Of a DNA stretch of 27,844 nucleotides, positions 6,477 to 14,700 are shown one piece after another (position 1 is the first letter of the stretch; the number at the start of each line of letters is the position of its first letter). The notes under the pieces are model-generated. The model was not told where the DNA came from. It saw only the letters and a program-made list of their open reading frames with translations, and did not search any database. The DNA comes from a virus. The position numbers and the translations under genes were made by a program. The stretch lies in IMG/VR virus record IMGVR_UViG_3300027805_000067, positions 1-27,844 of that record. One strand, written 5' to 3'.

Positions 6477-8714
6477 ATGATGCAACCCCAAGCCCCGCAG
6501 GGCATGCCCCAACAGCCTATGCAGGCTCCTCAACAGCCAGCCGCTCAAGCTAGGCCCAGCATTGAAATTGACGAGTTCCGGCACATCCTCAAGATGCTGG
6601 ACGAGAACGCCCTGAAGGCTACGGCGAACAACCCCAAGTACATGCAAGACTCTCTGTACGGGCCGCTCGTCCATGCAGAAGTCACCAACCGCGTGTCCAT
6701 CCGTCAGCAAGAGCAGATGCGGCAACAGCAGCAAGCTCAACAAGCGCAGCAACAGCAGCAAGCTCAGATGCAAGGCCAACAAGGTCAGATGCCACCGCAG
6801 CAAGGTCAGATGCAAGGCCAACAAGGTCAGATGCAAGGCCAACAAGGTCAGATGCCACCGCAGCAAGGTCAGCAAGGACCGGCTCCGACTGAGGTTGATA
6901 AGGTTGCACAAGCCGCGAACACGTACCTAGCGGGCGGCGGTTACATCAACACCACCCTGCCTGAGCATAGCGGCATCGCCCCGCTTGCTAGGAATATGGA
7001 CTACGCGGATGGCGGTATCGTGGCGCTCGCCAACGGCGGTTTTGCTGACGACGATCTGGTCGAGTACGACTACCAGCCTGAAAGCGAAGAAGACGTCATT
7101 GCGCTGGGTGGTACGTCAAGAGACCCCAACAGGAAAATGACCAGAGAGGAACTTGAGCCGCTGATTAACGAAGCATCTAAGAAGTACGGTGTGCCTGCGG
7201 ATGCTTTGTGGCGCATTACCGGTGCTGAGAGCGGGTACAAACCGGCGGTTGTAAACAAGCTAAGTGGTCAGATCGGTGGACTTGGCGGCGTCATTCCGTC
7301 CACATGGGAGAGCTACGGTAAGGGCAGGGACGTTACAGACCCAGCCGCCAACATTGATGTAACCGCGCAGATTATTAGGGACAACCAAGCTAGGCTGCGA
7401 AAAGAACTAAAGCGCGACCCAACTTTGTCCGAAACATACGCTGCTCATTGGCTTGGACCCGGAGTGAGCACGGCTCTGGCTGGCGGTCGTATGGACGAGC
7501 CTATGGATAAAGCTTTGCAGCGCATGAGTTCCAAGTACGACGAAGCTTTGCGTAAAAAGGTGTACGCGCAGAACCCCGACCTCAAGCCGGATATGACGTT
7601 GGGGGACTTCATGGCCCTGACGGAAAAGAAGATGGGCCGACCGGCAACTGCGTCTGCTACTGAGACTTCCGCTGCCGCCGCTGCTCCTTCGGGTAAGGCT
7701 GCTGGTCTGCTTGCGATCATGGATCGTATCGACAAGGGTGATCGCGTTCCGGCTGATCTTGACCCGATGGGCTACGGCGAAATGAACCCGGAGCAGCGTA
7801 GGCAGGCCCGAGAGCAAGTGCTGTCAGTGCCAGCAGCGCCTAGTGGTGGGCGTAGTACTTGGCTGGGCATACCGACGTTGTGGGGTGAGCCTGAACAGAA
7901 GCGGTTTGAAGACGCTGAGCGTAAGCTGGAAGAAAACCGTCGCGCACAAGCTGGTCTGTCCGCCCCTTCCACCCAACCCGCACCGCCGCGCTTTACGAAC
8001 ACCCCAATTCCTATGGAGCCGCCGGTCCCTGATAAACCGACGGGCCTTGGCGAGCTTGGCATCAACACGGATCAGCTTAGGGGTGCGGGGGCTACCGGTA
8101 TGAGCTTCGGAGCGGAGTTCGACACGATTGCCGAAGCTGCTAAAAAGATCGACCCCACGCTTCCGTCTGATCCGGCCAAGCTTCTTGAAACAGCCAAAGC
8201 CACTATCCCCGCCAGCAAGCGCAAGGGCATGTCAGACGAAGCGCTGATGATGTTCTTCCTGAACCTGATGGGTGGGCGTAGCCGAAGCTTCCTGCGCAAC
8301 GTCGGTGATGCTGGTATTGCGGCGCTCGGAGCCGAACAAAGCATCCGCAAGCAAGAAGCTTTGGACCGCAAAGAGCAAGCGCTTGCCAAGTACTACGAGC
8401 AGATGGGCGCGTCGATGAGTAAAGACCCAGAAGCGGTGCGTACGTGGAAGGCATTGGGGGATGGGGACATCAAGAAGGGGGCTAAGATCTGGTCGCAGAT
8501 CATGGCGGGCAAGTCCCCTGCTGGCTCAGAATCCGCCTTGCGGGACAAAGCTGTTGACAACCTGAACGCTAGACTTAAAGCCAATATGGTTGAGCAGATG
8601 CGTGCGGCAAAAGACCCCGCGTACTACAATCAACTCTTCCAAGAGGAACTTAAACGGCTCATACCCACTGGTGCTAGCGGGTCCGGTAAAGCATCATTCC
8701 TTGGCTTTGAGTAA
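6477..8714 (+). CDS. virion protein with lytic transglycosylase (SLT) domain
   Basis: The best start is ATG 6477, with GAGG at 6465-6468 inside the end of the preceding gene; an in-frame TTG at 6459 is less likely. This gives 745 aa. The first ~140 residues are Gln/Pro-rich, including a 7-residue tandem repeat. Residues ~176-189 contain YADGGIVALANGG, echoing the 505-aa protein. Residues ~226-345 look like a soluble lytic transglycosylase domain: a helix KKYGVPADALW, catalytic Glu251 in GAESGYKP, then GLGGVIPSTW and a helical end (YAAHWLGPG). Such domains cleave the glycan strand of peptidoglycan to open a path for DNA ejection. The C-terminal half is helical (MSDEALMMFFLNLMGG, KQEALDRKEQALAKYYEQMG). 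An internal virion, ejection-associated role fits the family and position. Confidence 0.82.
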   Translation: MMQPQAPQGMPQQPMQAPQQPAAQARPSIEIDEFRHILKMLDENALKATANNPKYMQDSLYGPLVHAEVTNRVSIRQQEQMRQQQQAQQAQQQQQAQMQGQQGQMPPQQGQMQGQQGQMQGQQGQMPPQQGQQGPAPTEVDKVAQAANTYLAGGGYINTTLPEHSGIAPLARNMDYADGGIVALANGGFADDDLVEYDYQPESEEDVIALGGTSRDPNRKMTREELEPLINEASKKYGVPADALWRITGAESGYKPAVVNKLSGQIGGLGGVIPSTWESYGKGRDVTDPAANIDVTAQIIRDNQARLRKELKRDPTLSETYAAHWLGPGVSTALAGGRMDEPMDKALQRMSSKYDEALRKKVYAQNPDLKPDMTLGDFMALTEKKMGRPATASATETSAAAAAPSGKAAGLLAIMDRIDKGDRVPADLDPMGYGEMNPEQRRQAREQVLSVPAAPSGGRSTWLGIPTLWGEPEQKRFEDAERKLEENRRAQAGLSAPSTQPAPPRFTNTPIPMEPPVPDKPTGLGELGINTDQLRGAGATGMSFGAEFDTIAEAAKKIDPTLPSDPAKLLETAKATIPASKRKGMSDEALMMFFLNLMGGRSRSFLRNVGDAGIAALGAEQSIRKQEALDRKEQALAKYYEQMGASMSKDPEAVRTWKALGDGDIKKGAKIWSQIMAGKSPAGSESALRDKAVDNLNARLKANMVEQMRAAKDPAYYNQLFQEELKRLIPTGASGSGKASFLGFE
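6765..6869 (+). repeat. five perfect 21-nt tandem repeats (two alleles, order A-B-A-A-B)
   Basis: Units start at 6765, 6786, 6807, 6828 and 6849. Type A encodes QMQGQQG and type B encodes QMPPQQG. All three A copies are identical at the base level, and both B copies are identical. A partial sixth unit (CAGCAAGGA) follows. Because period 21 is a multiple of three, copy-number change keeps frame. The perfect identity implies recent slippage or unequal recombination. Confidence 0.92.
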
Positions 8715-8719
8715 ACATC

Positions 8720-11700
8720 ATGCCGATTGCGCGAGTTGAACTACCGGATGGCCGGATTGGGCGTTTTGAAGTCCCCGAAGGTCTAGAACCAGATGAAATA
8801 GAACAACTTGCGCTAGCCGAGTACGACCGGCTGCAGACGCTAAACAAACCTGCGCCCTCAGTCCTTGCGGAAGAGAAGAAGTCAGGCATCATTGACGAGC
8901 TTGTCCGTGGCGGCAAGCAGTTGTACTCGACTGCACGCACGGGTATCGAGACGCTGTTTGGTTCCCCCGAAGAAGCTGCCCGTGCAGGTATTGCCCGTGG
9001 CGAAGAGATCGACCGCGAAGCTGGCGAAGGTCCGTCCCTAGAAGTCATCAAGCGTATATACGCTGAGCGCGGGCTGCTGCCCGCTGCCGGGGAAGCCGTG
9101 TCGCAGATCCCACGGGCACTGGCTGGGCAGGGTGCCACTATTGGCGCGACTGTGGCCGGTGGTAGGTTGGGCGCTATGGCGGGCTCGCCGTTTGGGCCTG
9201 TCGGTTCTGTTGTGGGTGGCGTTGCGGGTGGGGCACTGGGGCTCGGTGCGTCGATGTTTGGCTCGAACGTCGAGCGACAAGCGGAAGAACAGATCAAAGC
9301 TGGCAGGCCCGTAGATATTGATGTGGGTTCAGCAGGGCTTGGCGCTGCTGGGCAGGCTGCTCTTGAGTCGGTGGGTCTTGGTCTTACGCTTGGCAAGCGT
9401 GTCGTCAAGGGCATTCTCGGTATTGCGGATGATGCAGCCCTAGCCAGCACCCGTGCTGCAGACGATCTGGTTAAGGCAGCCAGCCGTACGCTTGCGGGTG
9501 GTGTGGTACGTGGTGCTGCGGTGGAGATGCCCGTCGAGGTTGCGCAGTCCGTTATTGAGCGTGCGCAGGCGGGGCTGGAACTAACGTCTCCTGATGCGCT
9601 TAAAGAATACGGCGAAGCTGCGTACTTGGCTGGGCTTGTCGGCGGTCCGCTGGGTGGTGTAGGTAGGTATATTGACCGTAGCGGTGCCCGCAATGAGCTT
9701 GCCCGTCAAGCTGAAGAAGAGCGCCAACAGGCCGCGCAAGAAGCGTACAGACTGCAGCAAGAGCAGGAGCTTGTTCAGCAGCAGGAGCAGGCTCAACAGG
9801 CACTTATGCAGGAACAGCAACGCCGCATGGCTAGGCTGCCCGAGGGTGGACAGGGCATGCTCTTCCGTGGTGCCGAGATCCCCAAAGTACCGCCCCCTCC
9901 CCCTGCAGCACCCCTCGCTCCGCAAACACCCAACATTGCAGACGTTCGTACGGAACTGTTTGATCTGAAAGACCAGCGCGACCGGGTGCAGGCGTATCAG
10001 GATCAAGCTAGGGAAGCGGGTGACGTGGTCGGGGTCGAGGAAGCCCAAAAGGTCATCAATGGCCTTAACCGCAACATCCGTCCGCTGCAACGGCAGTACG
10101 ACGTTCTTGTTCAAGCTACGGATCAGGCTGCGCAACAAGCGTTCGACTTCACCCCGCCCCCGCCCACCAGTGCGTACCAGACACAAGGCGAACTGGACTT
10201 CGGTGGAACTGGCGGACCGCCCGAACCCATCCTGCGTACACGTCGCGTCAAGGGCCAGCTTAATCTGTTTGATCAGCCCGCATCGAAAGGCGTGGAAGCC
10301 GAGCAGCAACAAGTTGTTGAGCAACGGGCGACTCTTGATCGTGTGTTGCCTAAGAAAATTGGCGAATTCGAGATTGAGTCCGTTGAGCCGTATTCGGGCA
10401 ACTGGTACGTCAAGTACAAGAGAACCAACGCCAGCGGCATGGTGTTGGTCACTGGTGCGCCAATCGACGCGGATATGTTGGTTGGCAAGTCGGACGACGA
10501 AATTCGTGCTTTAGTCACCGAACGACTGAGCAAGAACGGACTTAAAGAGGCCACGACCGCCCCTGCTGTACAACCCGGTGCGATTACGCTTGGTTCCGTT
10601 GGTGCCATCAACCCTTCGCTGATCCCGTGGTTCAAGAAGAACATCGAGGGCAAGACGGTAGATGACGTGCGGGCTATGGTGGAGGCAGACCCCAAGCTTG
10701 CAGAAGGCCGTAGCGCCAAAGCGCAACTCGTACGCACACTGCTTGTCCCGGAGACCCCGCCGTATCAGGAGCCACAAAATGCCGGTGTACGAAGTGACGA
10801 TGGAACTGAGCCAGCCACTGAGCGAGGCGCAGGTGAGCGAGGCGTGGCAGTTGATATCGAGGATCGAGGACCCCTTGGATCTGGTGAACCACCCGTTGTT
10901 GCCGGAACACCTGCAGAAGCTACGCCCGGTGGACTGGATGATGTTGAGCAGCCAACTGGAGTGGGAGTTGCACCTGAAAAAACTACTGCCACTGCAGTAA
11001 TCCGCGAGCCGATTGTCACCAAGTCTGAGCCGCCCACTGAACCGAACGTACCGTACGCCCCGACGCTGAATCTGGACTACGGCGATTACGACATCGAGAA
11101 CTCTGGGCCGAACATTCAGTACACGTTCAAGCAACCCAAGAACCTGACGACACCCGGCAATCCGAACCCTGTTGCAACCGCCCAGTCCATGTTCTTGGGG
11201 TTCTCGGACAAAGATGGTGATGGGGTGACGCTCAATCTGACCAACCCCAAGGGTATCCCGGTCAGGGTGCGGGTCAGGCCGGATTACATCGAACTTGAGT
11301 CGGACAGGACAGGTGGTTACGCACGCCGGGAGGCGAACACCGAGCCGTCTACACCGCTCAATAACTTGTTTGGCAAAGACTTCATGGCGCAACTCGATGC
11401 GCTGCCAGCACAGGAGCGTGTGCCTTTTGTCATCAAGCACCTGCTCACGCAGTTCGACGTTGCAGACCCGTCTAGGTTCCTCAAAGAATTTGACACCGCA
11501 TTTTTTGCTCCTGAAGAGGGAACTTCCAATGCCCCTAAAGCCACTGAAACCGTCCAAGCAGAAGCGGAAGGACGAGAACCAGAACAAGCACCGACCGAAA
11601 AGCCTGCGGTAAAGAAGACCAGCAAGGCTAAGCTCACCAAAGCCAAGAACGCTTGGAACGACTACGGGCCGGAAGACGTCAAGTTCACGGATCTGGACGA

Positions 11701-14700
11701 GGAAGGGCAGGCTGCGTGGGTCAAGGTCGTGGAAGGTGGCAAGCCCACTATTTCCGACGCGGACAACATTGCCAGCGTCTACAAGAAAAAGCCCACGCCA
11801 AAAGCCGAAGAGGTCGAGGTCGAAGAAACCGAAGCTGAAGCGGAAGAGCCGGAAGCCAAACCTGCTAGGAAGCCACGCGCTGCCAAGAAGGCGAAGGCTG
11901 AAGAGCCGAAGGCTGAGGAAGCTGAAGTCGAGGTCGAGGAAGAGCCCGAAGCCGAGGTCGAGGAAGAGCCAAAGGCTGAAGAAGCCAAGGTCGAGGAAGA
12001 AGACGAGTCGCTCTGGGACGAAGCCAAGAAGGCTGCCAAGTATCCGGACGGTCCGTTCACGGGTGCGGATAGCAACGTAGTTGCCGGTAAGTCAGTCAAT
12101 CCGAAGCTTGCGGACTACATCCGTGCACTGACCAAGAAGCTCGGGCTCGGCAACGTGCGCATCCTGATGGTGTCGGATGCCAAAGACTTGAACGACCCGG
12201 GGCTGCATTTGCATGGAGTGTTTAGGGCTGTCGTCGAGCGTTTTTCAAACTCCATCAAGAGAAAGCCGCTAGGACTCAAAGGTCGTCTGGGTACCAAAGA
12301 CTTTGTAATCTACGTAAATAAAGGGCTTACTGAGGCGCAAGCTGTCGAAGCAGTGGCGCATGAGCTTGGACATGTCATTCAGGATGTTGCGTTTAACTCC
12401 GCTCCGCAAGTTGTGCAAGATGCGGTCCTTTTGGAGTACGACGCGTGGTTCGCTAAGACCAAAGGACTTAACTCTTTAGATTTAGCAAAGAGTATATACC
12501 CGCCGTCCGTGGCTGAAAAAGTCACCGAGGGTAAAGCAGAGGGGCACAATAACTCCCAATTTAATCTATACGCACGCGGGTTTAACGAGTGGTTCGCTAA
12601 CAACGTAGCCCGCTGGGCCATCACCGACAAGAAGCCAGTGTCCATCGTCGAGAAGTTCTTCAAGTCGGTTGCGGACTCGCTCAAGAAGCTGGTCAAGACT
12701 CTCAGCGCGGATCGCTACATGCCCGCGCAATCGGTTGCTGACTTCCTGAACAAGATGGGTCCGGATAAAGACCCGAAGCCCAAGCGCGGCGTGATGCCGA
12801 CGATTACCAAGGGCGAGTTTGAAGCCCTCTACGCCCCGGACAACATCACCACCAGTAGCGAACTGTACCAACCCAGACCCAATGCGATCACCCGTGCAGT
12901 CCGGTCGGTGGCTGGTGAGGCTGCTGCAAGTGAGGGCGAGAACGCGGCCACACGATTCCGCACGATCAACGTCGATGCCAGTGCGTCGGTAGCCAAGAAG
13001 ATCAGCGCTGCGTTTGACGGCAAGCTGCGTGATGCGACGGGCAACATCAACCCCCTGCCTCAGCTTCGGCAAGCCAACGACTACGGCAAGCTGATGGTCT
13101 CGCTGTTCGAGCAAGGGTCGCTGATCAAGAACCGCGATAACGGGCTGTATCAAGCGGGCAGGGTAGAGGATGTGCCGTCTGCCAAGGATGCGTTCGACGT
13201 GCTCAGTCGGTGGGCCAAGGCAAACGGTGTGTCCTTCACGGATGCCAAGAACGAACTGAGCAAGATGCTTGAGGCACGGCGACTGGACTACTTCCGTCGC
13301 AACCCGCAACTTGGCATCCCGATTCACAAGCTCTCCAACCGTGACCCGAGAAGCGCCAACGCGCAGATCGACACGATGCTCGCCAAGTTCAACTCGCAGC
13401 CGCAGCTTAGGGAAGTCGCGGACATGCTGCAGAAGATGCGCGTGCGGCTGGTGAATCAGATGTACGAAGTTGGTCGTATCAGCGAGGCTGACAGGGACCT
13501 GTGGACTGAGGCAGTCGAGTACATACCGTTCGACCGGATGGAGGAATTCGGCTCCAAGTTCCGCTCCAGTAGGCGTACGGGTCGCGGTTTGTCGAGTCTT
13601 GGCAACCTGCCGGAGATCATCGGTTCAGAGCGTCGGGAGACGCAGAACGTGCTCGATAACCAGATCAAGAACTTTGGCTGGATGATGGGGCAGATCCTGA
13701 ACAACGATGCTGCGGTTGCCACTGCACGTACGCTTGAACGGATTGGTGCTGCTCAGTACAGAGGCGGCAACGGAAACATCGCCCCCGAGCACCGGGTCAA
13801 GGTGTACATGAACGGGGAGGATCGCTACTTCGAGATGCAGTCTCGTTGGGACGTGAAAGCGTTCACTGCACTGAACCTGCCTAAGTCGTGGGCTGTGCAG
13901 CAGATGGGTAACTTCTCCAACATGCTGCGTACTACGGTCACGGCGCTGCCCCCGTTCTCGCTCAAGCAGGTCACGGACGATATTCAGCGGGCCTTCGTCC
14001 TGTCCGGAGTCAAGAATCCGTATGCGCTGATCTTTCCCATACTGCGTAACTTCTTGGCGGTGGCGTGGTACGAGATCACTGGGCGCAGGCACCCGTATGT
14101 CAGGCAGATGGGGCAGAAGGGTGTCACGGGCGAATACGACTTCGACTACCGCGATCCATCCACGGCACTCCTGCAAGACTTCGGGTACATCAAGCGTCCG
14201 TGGTTCAAGGAACTGGTGCACCGCATGGAGGGCATCACCCGGGCGTCTGACTTGGCTGTGCGTAAAGCGATCTACGACCAGTTCATGAAGGAAACCGGCG
14301 ACGAGCATCTGGCGTCCACCCGGGCACGTGAGTTCATCAACTTCCGCAGGCGTGGTTCCGGGCAACTGATCGCCACTGCCACCGCCACGATCCCGTTCTT
14401 CAACGCCTACGTGCAGAGTATGGATCTGCTGTACCGCAACGCCACGGGTACGGATGTCCAGCTTGGAGAAGGTCGGGGCGTAGCCAAGCGCATGTTCATC
14501 GCGCAACTGGTGAAATTGTCTGCACTGGCGGCTATCTACTCCTTGGCGGTTGGTGATGACGATGACTACGAGGGCATGAACCTGCGGACCCGTAGCAGCA
14601 ACTGGATCATCCCCGGCATGGGCAAGTTGCCTGTGCCAAACGAACTGGCTGCGATCACCAAAGTGCCGGTCGAAATGACGCTGGAGTATCTACGGCGCAA

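Noticed and set aside
8674-9693. 339-codon antisense frame opposite the start of the giant gene.
   Set aside because: Its Ser/Pro/Ala-rich composition mirrors the Gly/Ala/Arg codons of the sense gene, it has no fitting ribosome-binding site, and it conflicts with the surrounding + strand operon.
11529-11612. Short basic frame (27 aa, starting MPLKPLKPSK) inside the giant gene, with GAGGG about 8 nt upstream of its ATG.
   Set aside because: It is very short, and its Lys-rich composition can arise from the out-of-frame reading of the Glu/Ala/Lys linker. Unlike 10779-11000, it lacks convincing protein-like character.
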